The notes under the pieces: generated by a model
Databases searched by the model: none
What the model was told of the DNA's origin: nothing
What the model saw: only the letters and a program-made list of their open reading frames with translations
Shown here: one piece after another, positions 1 to 9,182 of the stretch
Layout of the letters: each line of letters starts with the position of its first letter
Position numbering within the stretch: position 1 is the stretch's first letter
IMG/VR virus record: IMGVR_UViG_3300021197_000868
Span: 40,931 to 104,930 of that record
DNA length: 64,000 nucleotides
From: a virus
Strand: one strand, 5' to 3'
Translations under genes and position numbers: made by a program

Positions 1-2
1 AA

Positions 3-437
3 GCAGCCTCTTTAATGCTAAAGGGCGTAAAAGTCGGTATTGAAAGTGGTACACGTAGTATGTCAGACCCTAAACATCGTAAGCAAAGTGAAAAAGAATC
101 CGCTGGTATTATTGATGATGATGATGAAATGAACATTCTAAAGCCTCAAATGGTAAAGACTCTAAGTCGTATTGCTAACTTAGTAGATAAGGTAGCGAAA
201 GAAAAAATGTCAGGAAGAGTAGGCGCTCAAGGCTTCGGAATAGATGTAGGTGATGGTACTGAGTCACCTAGAGGCCCTACTTCTCTTACAAGTGAAGAGT
301 CACTACCTGACTGGGATATGTTGGAACGTCCTACCGAAGACCCCGAAGAAGAATACCCAGCGGCTCGTAGCAAGAGGCTAAAGCAAAAAAATAGAGAGGA
401 GTCTAACGTTTATGAAGGAGATGAGGAAAATGAGTGA
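3..437 (+). CDS. C-terminal part of a structural protein, possibly portal (partial)
   Basis: The frame is open to the left edge of the window, so this is the end of a longer gene; the ATG at 15 is probably internal. The visible 145 residues are hydrophilic and end in an acidic tail rich in Asp, Glu and Lys. No catalytic motif is visible. It lies directly before the prohead protease and capsid genes, where head-tail viruses usually place the portal gene, so portal C-terminus is an inference from position only. The end of the gene carries a ribosome-site-like AAGGAG that serves the tiny frame at 430. Confidence 0.4.
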   Translation, partial: AASLMLKGVKVGIESGTRSMSDPKHRKQSEKESAGIIDDDDEMNILKPQMVKTLSRIANLVDKVAKEKMSGRVGAQGFGIDVGDGTESPRGPTSLTSEESLPDWDMLERPTEDPEEEYPAARSKRLKQKNREESNVYEGDEENE

Positions 438-480
438 TGCCGCTTTATTAATATACCAAAAGCAGACAAGAGGTGTTTAG
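430..480 (+). CDS. Possible 16-residue leader peptide
   Basis: A 17-codon frame starts at ATG 430 with AAGGAG at 415-420, a 9-base spacing like that of other genes here. It ends at TAG 478-480, touching the GTG starts proposed for the protease. No function is recognised. It may couple translation of the portal-like gene to the protease, or may be chance: its stop sits between two candidate GTG starts (473 and 482). Confidence 0.25.
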   Translation: MSDAALLIYQKQTRGV

Positions 481-481
481 T

Positions 482-1864
482 GTGTTACTCAGAACTCGAC
501 AAGACAACCTCTCCCTTCTCAAAGGGGGTAACGACCTCGTGGTCGCAGGTTACGCTAGTGTCGAACTGGTCGACAAGCAGGGGGATTTGATTACTCGGTC
601 AGCCTTGAAGGATGCCTTCAAGAAATACATGACAGAGCCTAAATACAGAAACGTGCAACTAGCACATTCTAACATTCAGGTAGGAGAAGTCATTCCACAA
701 TACACAGACAGTGAAGGGAGGTTATGGAAAAGCGAAGTTGACGATGCAGGAATGTTCGTCGTAGTTCAACTCAGAAATGACATCGAAAAAGCACGTGAAG
801 TGTCAGCAGAGGTCAGAAAGGGGAACTTAACGGGATTCAGCATCGGAGGACAAGCATTCAAGCGAGTTCGGAAACATGATAGCAGCCACGGCAATTATCA
901 AGAAATCAGCAAACTCGAACTCCATGAAATCACTATCTGCGAAAAAGGAATAAACCCTGAAGCAACATTCAAGATATTAAAAGAAGACAAAAATAAGGAG
1001 ATGAAGAAAATGGCAGATGATGTTATGGAACAGATGAACAGCGTTCTCGAGCGCTTGGAAGGGCGACTAGACTCAATGGAGAAGGGCGAATTACCACCTG
1101 CTCTAAAAGAGGCTATGAAAGATAAGAAAGGTAAGAAAGACGATGACAAAGACGAAGATAAGTCTGAGAAAGCGTACAAAGCCGATGATGATGAGAAAGA
1201 TGAGAAGAAAGATGAGAAGAAAAAATCTGAATACTCTGACGTTATATCTGCTGAATACCTAGATTGGATGGAGAACACTCTAAAGTCTGCTGGTGTAGAT
1301 ACTACAGGTGCAAGAAACCATTTCGATGGTATCAGTAAAGCAAACCTTGGTTCTACACCTGAAGAACTATCTGACTATGATTCTCGCTTCGCAGGACAAG
1401 TTAAGGGAAGAGCACAAGAAGGTGGCTCACCATCTACTAACGCACTAAGCCGTGCTGGTCTAACTCGTGGCGGCTCAGGCTCTGTAGAAAAGAGTGATTT
1501 CATCACATCTGTAGACCCTGCTTCACTAGAATACGCATACGAAGTCTTCAAGGCTGCAAAGCAAGAAGAGCAACTACGTAAGGGTATGGAAGTCAACTTC
1601 GAGTCTCGCTTCGCTCAAGAATCCAGTATGGAAATTGAAAAAGCAAAAGCACAGGCTTTCGATGCTCGCCAACCTCTTGATGAAGTCATGAAGGCTCTTG
1701 GAACACTTAATGAAAGAATCGACAACATCGGCTCTTCTGTAGAATCTTCTACAATCGCAAAATCCGCATCCACTGATTTCGAGGTCCCTTCTACGGCTGA
1801 CCTTGGTAACATGTCATGGGATGAAGTTCACCAACTCGCTGGAGGATTATTCCGAGGCGAGTGA
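482..1864 (+). CDS. Prohead protease fused to a scaffold-like domain
   Basis: This protein of about 460 residues should process the capsid precursor and guide capsid assembly. The first 165 residues resemble the HK97/XkdF-type prohead serine protease: a GYASVELVDKQGD strand near residue 25, a likely catalytic His in LAHSN (about 62) and a likely catalytic Ser in TGFSIGG (about 120). From about residue 175 it becomes a charged, helical, Lys/Asp/Glu-rich segment followed by a helical C-terminus, like a scaffold or delta domain. GTG 482 is preferred over GTG 473 because AAGAGG at 468-473 overlaps the latter but is 8 bases from 482. The capsid gene follows after 41 bases. A strong internal start at 1010 could also release the scaffold half on its own. 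Confidence 0.85.
   Translation: MLLRTRQDNLSLLKGGNDLVVAGYASVELVDKQGDLITRSALKDAFKKYMTEPKYRNVQLAHSNIQVGEVIPQYTDSEGRLWKSEVDDAGMFVVVQLRNDIEKAREVSAEVRKGNLTGFSIGGQAFKRVRKHDSSHGNYQEISKLELHEITICEKGINPEATFKILKEDKNKEMKKMADDVMEQMNSVLERLEGRLDSMEKGELPPALKEAMKDKKGKKDDDKDEDKSEKAYKADDDEKDEKKDEKKKSEYSDVISAEYLDWMENTLKSAGVDTTGARNHFDGISKANLGSTPEELSDYDSRFAGQVKGRAQEGGSPSTNALSRAGLTRGGSGSVEKSDFITSVDPASLEYAYEVFKAAKQEEQLRKGMEVNFESRFAQESSMEIEKAKAQAFDARQPLDEVMKALGTLNERIDNIGSSVESSTIAKSASTDFEVPSTADLGNMSWDEVHQLAGGLFRGE
995..1012 (+). promoter_or_regulatory. Internal ribosome site and ATG for a separate scaffold protein
   Basis: Inside the protease gene, AATAAGGAG is followed by in-frame ATG at 1001 and 1010. The layout (AATAAGGAGATGA, then ATG) nearly matches the sites before the capsid gene at 1906 and the gene at 3120. 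Initiation at 1010 would give a 284-residue scaffold protein ending at 1864 in the same frame. Nested scaffold genes inside protease genes are known in other head-tail viruses, for example lambda Nu3 within C; that this site is used is inferred. Confidence 0.6.
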
Positions 1865-1905
1865 AACTCAATAACTAAGAAATGAAAATAAGGAGATGAA
1901 AAAAT

Positions 1906-3081
1906 ATGGCACGAAATTACGTACGAACAGTCACTGATATGGAGAGATACTACTATGGCGCAGGAAACGCTATGGGTTACTCTTACTCAGGAAGCGAGTT
2001 ATTGAAAGCAGACTCACCTATGATGTCTACAACCGCAGGAACCTACCAAGCAATCTATGGTCGCAAGGTATGGTCACAGTTGAACCAAGAGTTCAACGCA
2101 TTCTCTATCATGCCAAAGCGCCCTTGGGACCGCAGTGGATGGAGAGTTATTACTGACAAGCCTAACGCAGGAGTTGTCCACGGTGGAATTGCAGAGAACG
2201 GTACACTACCTGACACTGTAAAGCCTGTGTTCCAACATGTTGCTGCAAAGCCTAAGACAATCGCTCACTCATTCGATGTAAGCGAAGTCGCTGTATTCCT
2301 TGCTGACAAGGATGACGGTATGGGTGACATGCGCTCAGTTCTTAAAGAAGAAATGGGTAAGCACCACGCTGAAATGGTAAACAAGATGCTTCTTACTGAC
2401 TCTGAAACAGTAGCAGGTAACAACTTTGAATCACTTGACCGAATCACCGGAAACGACGGTGGCTCTTCCGGTGGACTAACATCTATGGAAACTGGCGGCT
2501 CAGCAGGTACAGACCACTGTGGCGCAACAGACCTTGACATCTACAGCATTGACCGAAGTGCAAACGCATGGTCTAACGCTGTTGTAAACTGTGGTAGCGA
2601 CAGAGCATCCGGTAACCGCCGTACTATGTCACTTGACCAACTAGATGACACATTCCAGCGAATGTGGGAACTTGGTGGTAATCCAAAGGTTATCCTAACT
2701 GGATATGACACTCTAATGAGACTACAGCAATTGCTACAGGCTCAGCAAAGGTTCATGGAAGAGAAGAGAGTTACACCTACCTACAACGGTGTTAAAGGTG
2801 TACCGGGTATTGAAGCAGGTTTCATTGTAGCAACCTACAACGGTGTCCCAATCATTCCTTCTAAGGACGTTGAAAAGGACGGCATCAGTAGAATGTACTT
2901 CCTTGACACTGACTATCTATACTTCTCTACAGCAATACCTACTCAATACTTTGAGTCAGGAATCGAGACTGGCGACCCGTTCGCAATTAACAGACTAGGA
3001 CAGGAAGGACTTTACCGTACAATGGGTGAAGTTTGGACTACCTTCTTCCGTGCTCAGGGTAGCGTAAGGGACTTGAAGTGA
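1906..3081 (+). CDS. Major capsid protein, HK97 fold
   Basis: This 391-residue protein should form the icosahedral shell. The call rests on its place directly after the protease/scaffold gene, the right length, and an HK97-like layout: a helical N-terminal arm, then a segment near residues 60-80 (SQLNQEFNAFSIMPKRPW) typical of the start of the folded core, a middle helical region, and a C-terminal stretch ending with RTMGEVWTTFFRAQGSVRDL. No separate delta domain is visible in it, consistent with a scaffold encoded upstream. The start is the ATG after AAGGAGATGAAAAAAT. Confidence 0.85.
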   Translation: MARNYVRTVTDMERYYYGAGNAMGYSYSGSELLKADSPMMSTTAGTYQAIYGRKVWSQLNQEFNAFSIMPKRPWDRSGWRVITDKPNAGVVHGGIAENGTLPDTVKPVFQHVAAKPKTIAHSFDVSEVAVFLADKDDGMGDMRSVLKEEMGKHHAEMVNKMLLTDSETVAGNNFESLDRITGNDGGSSGGLTSMETGGSAGTDHCGATDLDIYSIDRSANAWSNAVVNCGSDRASGNRRTMSLDQLDDTFQRMWELGGNPKVILTGYDTLMRLQQLLQAQQRFMEEKRVTPTYNGVKGVPGIEAGFIVATYNGVPIIPSKDVEKDGISRMYFLDTDYLYFSTAIPTQYFESGIETGDPFAINRLGQEGLYRTMGEVWTTFFRAQGSVRDLK

Positions 3082-3119
3082 TGTGGAGATTAGGAATTAA
3101 AATAAGGAGATGATGAATT

Positions 3120-3548
3120 ATGACAGCAGTATCATACACAAACAATGGATTGACGTTCGCATACGATGATGGAGACATTACTGATTTAGAAGTAGTGCTC
3201 GATTTAGATATGCGTACAGGAACACTTGTAGACGAAACAGCATGGCTTGACGGCGGTGCAGCAGCGGGCTCTTATCCGGGCGCACTTGCTGGCTTTCAAG
3301 CAAAGAACAGTAACACTACAGACGCTAATGGTAGCCTTCGTTTAGTCACGGTCAAGTACGACCTTGAAGCGGCGGCAACAGAAGCATTCACTATGAGTGG
3401 TAACATCAGTAAGATTGTAACCATCGTAGGAAACGCTTACCCTACAGCAGATAAAACATTCTCAGTTACTTTTAGCGGATTGGTTGTAACCTCTCACGCA
3501 GAAGCAGCAGCAGATAACTGTTACTTAACAATGTTAATACTTGGTTGA
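3120..3548 (+). CDS. Small head protein, possibly a capsid decoration protein
   Basis: I do not recognise this 142-residue family. It is predicted to be beta-rich and low in charge (repeated Thr, Val, Ala and Gly), has no membrane segment, and lies directly after the capsid gene. That position and type are common for decoration or head-stabilisation proteins. The start ATG has AAGGAGATGATGAATT upstream, one of the strongest ribosome sites in the window, which fits a protein needed in high copy number. Confidence 0.4.
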   Translation: MTAVSYTNNGLTFAYDDGDITDLEVVLDLDMRTGTLVDETAWLDGGAAAGSYPGALAGFQAKNSNTTDANGSLRLVTVKYDLEAAATEAFTMSGNISKIVTIVGNAYPTADKTFSVTFSGLVVTSHAEAAADNCYLTMLILG

Positions 3549-3559
3549 AGGTGCTTAAC

Positions 3560-3973
3560 GTGCCTATAATAACATATATTGGGCGTTCTCACACACGCAG
3601 AGCGACTGATGCAAAGATGAGAGATTGGGAGCAGAATAGACCAGTCGAAGTAACTTCGGCTTGGCTTGACCACTACTCCCCTCGTCTAGGAGAAACAGAC
3701 TTCAGGATAGAAGGTTGGTCGGTAGATGATGCTGAACTACGTGGTACTACCGATAAAGGTGGAGACGGAATACCTGATGAAGGATGGGCTCGCAAAGACA
3801 TAGCAAAGTGGTTAGCCACTTATGATATTAAACCAAGAGGTTATGCAACCAAAACTCAATTACTTGAGTTAGTTGAAACTGTAATGGGACCTGATGGGGT
3901 CGCTGAAACAGAAGAACTAGTAGCAGAGACTCAAGAGGCAGAAGAAGAAACTCAAGAAGGAGATGATGAATAA
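3560..3973 (+). CDS. Head protein with SAP/HeH-like motif and acidic tail
   Basis: About 137 residues. The C-terminal half holds a helix-extension-helix stretch (ARKDIAKWLATYDIKPRG, then ATKTQLLELVETVM) resembling SAP/HeH nucleic-acid-binding motifs, followed by an acidic tail of Glu and Asp. Such motifs occur in small head-completion or DNA-binding virion proteins. GTG 3560 is chosen because AAGGTG at 3548-3553 sits 6 bases before it; TTG 3545 and GTG 3551 are alternatives. The stop overlaps the next start as TAATG. Confidence 0.5.
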   Translation: MPIITYIGRSHTRRATDAKMRDWEQNRPVEVTSAWLDHYSPRLGETDFRIEGWSVDDAELRGTTDKGGDGIPDEGWARKDIAKWLATYDIKPRGYATKTQLLELVETVMGPDGVAETEELVAETQEAEEETQEGDDE

Positions 3974-4299
3974 TGGCAGTAACGATAGACCCAAGACCGA
4001 CATATTTCGGTGACAGAATGATAGTAACAGGCTCATACGCCGCTGGTGATAACGCAATTGATTTGAGTAGCGTATTAGCAAGTATTGACTTTGCAGGTGC
4101 AAACTCAAGCGGTATAATCGCATCAAGACCAATTACAGATACAGGTGGTACTGCTGACGAACAAGAAGTAGTCTTTGCACCTGATGTACGAATTGATGGT
4201 ACAACTATCCGTATTGCGGGTGGTTTGGCTGATGGCACAATCGCTAACACAAACCCTGCACAGGCTGGAACTTTTATCGCAATTGGTCGCCGCTCTTAA
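3973..4299 (+). CDS. Small structural protein of unknown function
   Basis: A 108-residue protein of predicted beta structure, rich in Gly, Thr, Ile and Asp, with no cysteines and no membrane segment. Its start overlaps the stop of the preceding gene (TAATG), so it is translationally coupled in the head operon. I recognise no family; a virion or head-completion role is inferred from position. Confidence 0.35.
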   Translation: MAVTIDPRPTYFGDRMIVTGSYAAGDNAIDLSSVLASIDFAGANSSGIIASRPITDTGGTADEQEVVFAPDVRIDGTTIRIAGGLADGTIANTNPAQAGTFIAIGRRS

Positions 4300-4310
4300 G
4301 GTGACTAATC

Positions 4311-4505
4311 ATGGCTAACTTAACACCTAAATACAAGGTAGTGGGGCCATTCTCTCCAGTAGAGTTTGCTACTCCCGCTGACTTAACAACCGCTATTGAA
4401 ACAGCAGTTGGTACAATAGGCGACGCTTCTTCTACTACCAGTTTAGTCGCATCTGACCCCATAACGGTCTTAGGTAACATTTACATTATTGTAGCCTATG
4501 TCTGA
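4311..4505 (+). CDS. Small structural protein of unknown function
   Basis: A 64-residue protein with a predicted amphipathic helix near residues 20-35 and a beta-prone hydrophobic C-terminus (VLGNIYIIVAYV). An AAGGTGACTAATC ribosome site precedes the ATG. It lies between two head-module genes. No family is recognised; it might be a minor head or joining protein. Confidence 0.35.
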   Translation: MANLTPKYKVVGPFSPVEFATPADLTTAIETAVGTIGDASSTTSLVASDPITVLGNIYIIVAYV

Positions 4506-4520
4506 GTGTGGGGGAGATGA

Positions 4521-4820
4521 ATGGGCTTAGAGATTTCAACTATTGACTTCGACGACATTAGTCGTTTTCAGAAACAGGCATTACGTTCAGATGTAAGCAT
4601 GGATTTGTCAGCGTTTGTTGACCCCGATAATCCACTGAAAGGCATTACAAATGAACAGCGTAATCGCAATAGCGAGGCTGCTGATATACTCAATATAGGT
4701 TCAGGTACAAGGTGTACGCACTGTGGTATGCTCCATTTCTTATGGCGTGAAACATGCGCTACTTGTAAGAAACCTATGGAATATAATCTTGCTACTAGGA
4801 ATGAGGAGGCTCGTGAGTAA
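4521..4820 (+). CDS. Zinc-ribbon protein in the head module
   Basis: A 99-residue protein whose C-terminal third has two CxxC pairs (RCTHCGM near residue 63 and TCATCKKP near 77), a single zinc ribbon. The N-terminal 55 residues are predicted helical and acidic. It precedes the connector gene with a TAATG overlap. Zinc-binding connector or morphogenesis proteins are found in some archaeal head-tail viruses; the exact job is unknown. Confidence 0.5.
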   Translation: MGLEISTIDFDDISRFQKQALRSDVSMDLSAFVDPDNPLKGITNEQRNRNSEAADILNIGSGTRCTHCGMLHFLWRETCATCKKPMEYNLATRNEEARE

Positions 4821-6397
4821 TGCCTTCAGTATACAGTCCGGGTGAAGGCGAAACTCGCCCTCTTAATCCCAGTGATACTGTGTACACTACTCCTCAAAAG
4901 GTGGCAGATTACCTTGGTATCGGGCCACAAGAACCAGTTGCCACATCAGCAGATTCTGTATCAGACGGTGTATTTATCACTGGTGAAGACTATCGTAGAT
5001 GCGGTACTGAAGTAGATGATACTATTCTCATCTACAGTGATGCTAACCCACTTGGTGTTGAGAAAACAGTTACTGCTATCGCTAATGGCGGGACAAGTGG
5101 GGTCAAATTAACATTCACAGGGTCTTTTACTCATGCTGACTTTGAGGCCGCTGATAACACATACGTGCAGAATCTAGCATCTTTTACTAACGCTAAAGTT
5201 GGAAGACAGCGTGGTGTTACTAAGGCTATTGTGCAAAATCGTATTCGTGAAGTACAGGATAAGATTGACAACATCACTCACAATGCTTGGCGACCTTACT
5301 TAGTGTCGGCTGAGTACATCAACTTTGATACTTACAAACCGTATCGCCGTCGATACTATACAGATTATGTTGGTACTGCTCCGCTTCTATTCCGTAATGT
5401 TCAGCAGATTCTAAGACTAGAACTATGGCAAGGTGATGACTATCGTGAGATAGGTGCTGCTGAGGCTCGTGTTGCTATACCTGATGACCCTAGAAGCGTA
5501 AGCGGGTCATTAGTATTCAGTCCGGGTAATGGTAGTGCTGCTGTATTAACAGCAGGTACTGCTACTACTCAATGGCGTGCTGACTTTGACGCTGGGACCA
5601 CTGCTCAGAATCTTGCTGATTTAATCAACAAAGAGGATAGAGTTAGTAAAGGAGCAGTTGAGTTCAGCCCTGCATTTACATTAGAAGGTAGCACTAGTAA
5701 CATAAGCGTCAATAACGAGTTCTTCGCTTCTGCTAATTCTGACTATGGGACAGGTGTCGTTAAAATAACCAGTAGAAGACCAGTCAAGGCTGGAGAAACG
5801 TGTAGCATCGTCTCTACAGACAGCACAGTGTCTATTTCGCAGACTCAAGTTAACACAGCCACTGTTAGTGGTGTTGTCTCTACTACAATCACTGTAGATT
5901 CAGCCGATGGTTTCGCTCCTGCTGGAGTCTGTAAAGATGCTAGTGGTGATGTTTTCAGGTACACTGGTACTACCGCTACAACATTTACTGGTTGTGTGAT
6001 TGTAATTGGAAGCGCTCTTAGTGATATTAGTGGTGAAATTACCCAGCATACTTTACAAGTTGACTTACAGGGCGGAAGTGCTAGTGGAGACAATGCTCGT
6101 TTGCGTGATTGGTGGATGGACTATGAAACTGGCATTATCTACTTCAACAACTCATATCCATTCTTTGAGTGGAACGCTATCAAAGTTTCTTACATCTATG
6201 GTGAGCGTTATCTTGAGAAGGCCATAGAAGAAGTTGCTACGAAGATGGTAGTAATTGACCTACTAATGTCCGATGACCGTACTGTGTTGTTACCTGAAGG
6301 GAGTAGTAATATCGACTTAACCGCTAAGGTACAGTTACTACAATCAGAAATTGATAAGATTCTTCCACGTTATCAAGAAATGGTTCTCTTTGAGTGA
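4820..6397 (+). CDS. Head-tail connector (adaptor-like) with inserted beta domains
   Basis: A 525-residue protein. The start (TPQKVADYLGIGPQ) and end (KVSYIYGERYLEKAIEEVATKMVV and onward) resemble the two halves of an HK97 gp6/SPP1 gp15-type adaptor. Between them lie long Thr/Gly/Val-rich beta segments (roughly residues 45-120 and 190-430) that look like inserted domains. Adaptors are usually 100-200 residues, so this one is strongly expanded. It likely bridges the portal and the tail-completion protein. The adaptor call is moderate and based on ends plus position. Confidence 0.55.
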   Translation: MPSVYSPGEGETRPLNPSDTVYTTPQKVADYLGIGPQEPVATSADSVSDGVFITGEDYRRCGTEVDDTILIYSDANPLGVEKTVTAIANGGTSGVKLTFTGSFTHADFEAADNTYVQNLASFTNAKVGRQRGVTKAIVQNRIREVQDKIDNITHNAWRPYLVSAEYINFDTYKPYRRRYYTDYVGTAPLLFRNVQQILRLELWQGDDYREIGAAEARVAIPDDPRSVSGSLVFSPGNGSAAVLTAGTATTQWRADFDAGTTAQNLADLINKEDRVSKGAVEFSPAFTLEGSTSNISVNNEFFASANSDYGTGVVKITSRRPVKAGETCSIVSTDSTVSISQTQVNTATVSGVVSTTITVDSADGFAPAGVCKDASGDVFRYTGTTATTFTGCVIVIGSALSDISGEITQHTLQVDLQGGSASGDNARLRDWWMDYETGIIYFNNSYPFFEWNAIKVSYIYGERYLEKAIEEVATKMVVIDLLMSDDRTVLLPEGSSNIDLTAKVQLLQSEIDKILPRYQEMVLFE

Positions 6398-6402
6398 TGT
6401 AA

Positions 6403-6747
6403 ATGCCTAAAGATGAGTTTGATGAGTTGATGGATGACCATTTCACTTATGAAATGCTAAAACCTTCTTATCAAAAAGAACTTCATCAAATAGTAACTCA
6501 GTCACCTGAGAGTTTTCGTAGAGTTGTTGAGCAACAAGAATTGGGTCTTGATGGTATAAATAAAAACGAGGCGGGTGAATATGAGCAACGTGGTAATTCT
6601 CCCGACCCCATTGTTCTTAAAGCAGCATTGGATAGGGTAGATAAGCGGATGCTTAGGGAATCACCGGCTTTGATAACTCACAAATTAAAGTTCATGGGTG
6701 GGAATCTAGTACCGGATAAGAAAGCGTACGAGAGGGAGGTCAGGTAA
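6403..6747 (+). CDS. Small helical protein of unknown function in the connector region
   Basis: A 114-residue, strongly charged and mostly helical protein with no cysteines. It lies 5 bases after the connector and overlaps the next gene's start (TAATG). Connector-region genes of this size often encode head-closure or tail-completion proteins, but no family is recognised. Confidence 0.35.
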   Translation: MPKDEFDELMDDHFTYEMLKPSYQKELHQIVTQSPESFRRVVEQQELGLDGINKNEAGEYEQRGNSPDPIVLKAALDRVDKRMLRESPALITHKLKFMGGNLVPDKKAYEREVR

Positions 6748-7193
6748 TGGTAGCAACATGGACTGAATCTATCGACGTTATCCTAGATGTATTAGGTGAT
6801 TGGAATCGTGCCAATACGTCTAACATTAAACCCATAATAGCAGACATCGCTACTACTTCTCCTGAGCGTGGTAAGCGCATAGATATGAAAAAGTCCGACT
6901 ACATTCTATGCTATGAGACGGCGCACAATGAAGAAGCACCTGAATTACTCTATGATTTCGTGACAACACGTGTAAACATCACAGTTGATTTACGAACTAC
7001 CAAATCTCGAAAGCACATGCAAGCGATGGAAAACGAGGTACGTCGCCTCATTCATACAAAGCGCAAAGGTGATGGTACATCCTTTGACCGCCTTGTTTTC
7101 AAGACTCGTACGGACCTTTCAGACCGTACAAAACATCTTTTTCGCAAGACCTTCCAAATAGAAGTAGTTATCTTTGCGGAGTTAGTGCCATAA
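6747..7193 (+). CDS. Tail-completion / tail-terminator-like protein
   Basis: A 148-residue alpha/beta protein. It begins with a helix (ESIDVILDVLGDW), then beta strands (DYILCYETAHNEE, TRVNITVDLRTTKSR), a helix (HMQAMENEVRRLIH) and a final strand (FQIEVVIFAELV). Its size, fold pattern and position just before the tail tube gene match lambda gpU/HK97 gp10-type tail terminators, which cap the tail tube. The call rests on synteny and predicted fold, not on a sequence motif. Confidence 0.5.
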   Translation: MVATWTESIDVILDVLGDWNRANTSNIKPIIADIATTSPERGKRIDMKKSDYILCYETAHNEEAPELLYDFVTTRVNITVDLRTTKSRKHMQAMENEVRRLIHTKRKGDGTSFDRLVFKTRTDLSDRTKHLFRKTFQIEVVIFAELVP

Positions 7194-7203
7194 GGTGAGC
7201 CGA

Positions 7204-9171
7204 ATGCCGTCAACAGTCTATAAGGGAGATTTAACCGAGATTTCTTTCGGTCACGAAACATCATTACAACTAACACATCACTATGATGCTAGTAATTCTT
7301 TTACATATGAACATGAGGCTACTGACGCTGCTGCTGGAACCAGCACAATACGCTTGGCCGGTGGTGCTTCTGATACTCCTGTTGAAAGCGGCGTACTTCA
7401 ACTACCACGTGGTATGTTGGTTGGTGCAAAATTAAGCATCATAGGAGCAACTAACTTCGCATCAGATGATGCTACGTCAACTGGTAAGGTCTTTACTGTA
7501 GTGCAACATCACACTGGGACTGGTGGGAGTGCTGTTGAAACTGACTTTGTAGTCACTCCTGCTCTTTCCACAGGCACAGGTATTCTTAGTAGTGCAGGTG
7601 GAGCCCTCCACTTCCACGCTTTTACTCTACCATCTGTTGATGTAGGTATGGGTTATCATGATACTCCTAACGCTTCTAGTGAGTCAGTGCTTACTGACCA
7701 GTTTGTCGGCCTAGCAGCCACAGTTACACTCCCTGAGACGAAAGTTGACCTGAAGCGATACCATGTCGTGGGGCTCGGTAGAGATGTCGCTGTACAAGTA
7801 CCGGGTCGTTTCGTCAATGAAGGGGGGTCTTTTGAAGTCAATATGCACAATCCTCGTTGGTTGTATTACTGTCTTGGTATGGAAGCGATTGACGTTGGTA
7901 CAACATACGATTCTCTTTGTGATACAAATAACGATTTCAAATTAAACGGCTCTACGAAGGTTGGAGCGTCAACAATCATTTATGATGGTACAAACGCTCC
8001 TCCTAACTTTGGCTCCGCTGGTAGTGACCCAGTTGTAGCAGGTGATTATGTTATCATCAAAGATACTACTGCTGCTGATGTAATCACATACGATGCACCT
8101 GATAGCGGGAATAAGTTTGGTGCTGTTAGTAACCCGGAGACTACATACTTTGATACAACAGAAACTAGTGAAATCCGCCGTATTGTAGCAATTACAGCAA
8201 CACATATTTTCCTAGATGATGGATTATTATTCCCACATGATGATGACAAAGACATCAAGTTCGCTAGATTCACTAGTGGTTCTACTCTAGGTAGTCCTAA
8301 CCGTGCTTCAAGCGGTACTCTAACCAATGGTGTTACACGCCTTCTATATTCTCGCAGTAGCGTACCTTCTTTCGCTATGGAAGTTAGCATTCGTCGTCGT
8401 GATAGTGACGGCTCTGTAGACAATGTGGCTGACGGTGGTGCTACAGATACAAAGCAACTAACACGTGTATTCCGTGGATGTAAGGTAAAGGACTTCAGCC
8501 TAACTGCTGATACCGATGCTGCATTAAGACTAACAGTAAACTTTGATTCTGCTCTATGTTATACTGACACAGGTCGTCTTGAAGATGTCTCAACTAAAGG
8601 TGACAGATACAATGCTCACCGTATGTTTGAAGACACCGCTAATACAGACGCTAAGCGTAAAGAGTCCGGTATTGAAAAGGGCACACAAAAACCATACATG
8701 TTCTACAACGGTACAATTGATGTTGCTGGAGTAAGAGTAGGTCAAGTAGTATCTTTCACTTTGAACGGCTCTACTGGAGTACAACAGTTTTACACAATCA
8801 ACGGTGCTCCTACTACAGATGCTGCTACTGACCAAGTACCATTCGCAGGTGCTCGTAACGCTTCTATTGCAGTTGAAGGTAAGACTGAATACAGTATGGA
8901 TATGGAAATTATAGTAGACGACCCTATCTTTTACCATAAAATGCGTAGAGGAGTAGACCACGATGCCACTAGTGCTAACATGATTAGACTATCATTTACT
9001 AAAGCAGGTACTGCTAGTACACGTGAACGCATTGACATTCTACTCGATGATTACGTTATTATAGAAGCCCCACTTCCTATTCCTGAAGATAAAGGCCCTA
9101 TCCGTGCCCCTTTGAAGATTATGCCTAAAGCCATCCGTGTGATTTCAAGAGACACGCTATTCCATTGTTGA
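7204..9171 (+). CDS. Major tail (tube) protein
   Basis: About 655 residues and beta-rich. ATG 7204 is chosen because AAGGTGA lies 5 bases upstream; GTG 7195 overlaps that site. Features include FEVNMHNPRWLYYCLG near residue 210 and a C-terminal part (AGVRVGQVVSFTLNGSTG, then EYSMDMEIIVDDPIFYHKM) resembling the tube-domain strands and loop of siphovirus tail tube proteins. It is long for a tube protein (usually 150-400), so extra surface domains are likely. The position between the tail terminator and the assembly chaperone supports the call. Confidence 0.6.
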   Translation: MPSTVYKGDLTEISFGHETSLQLTHHYDASNSFTYEHEATDAAAGTSTIRLAGGASDTPVESGVLQLPRGMLVGAKLSIIGATNFASDDATSTGKVFTVVQHHTGTGGSAVETDFVVTPALSTGTGILSSAGGALHFHAFTLPSVDVGMGYHDTPNASSESVLTDQFVGLAATVTLPETKVDLKRYHVVGLGRDVAVQVPGRFVNEGGSFEVNMHNPRWLYYCLGMEAIDVGTTYDSLCDTNNDFKLNGSTKVGASTIIYDGTNAPPNFGSAGSDPVVAGDYVIIKDTTAADVITYDAPDSGNKFGAVSNPETTYFDTTETSEIRRIVAITATHIFLDDGLLFPHDDDKDIKFARFTSGSTLGSPNRASSGTLTNGVTRLLYSRSSVPSFAMEVSIRRRDSDGSVDNVADGGATDTKQLTRVFRGCKVKDFSLTADTDAALRLTVNFDSALCYTDTGRLEDVSTKGDRYNAHRMFEDTANTDAKRKESGIEKGTQKPYMFYNGTIDVAGVRVGQVVSFTLNGSTGVQQFYTINGAPTTDAATDQVPFAGARNASIAVEGKTEYSMDMEIIVDDPIFYHKMRRGVDHDATSANMIRLSFTKAGTASTRERIDILLDDYVIIEAPLPIPEDKGPIRAPLKIMPKAIRVISRDTLFHC

Positions 9172-9182
9172 GGTGAATAAAA

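Noticed and set aside
898-1278. A Ser/Phe-rich open frame on the - strand
   Set aside because: It is the mirror of the Lys/Asp/Glu-rich scaffold segment; its composition is what that strand gives in reverse.
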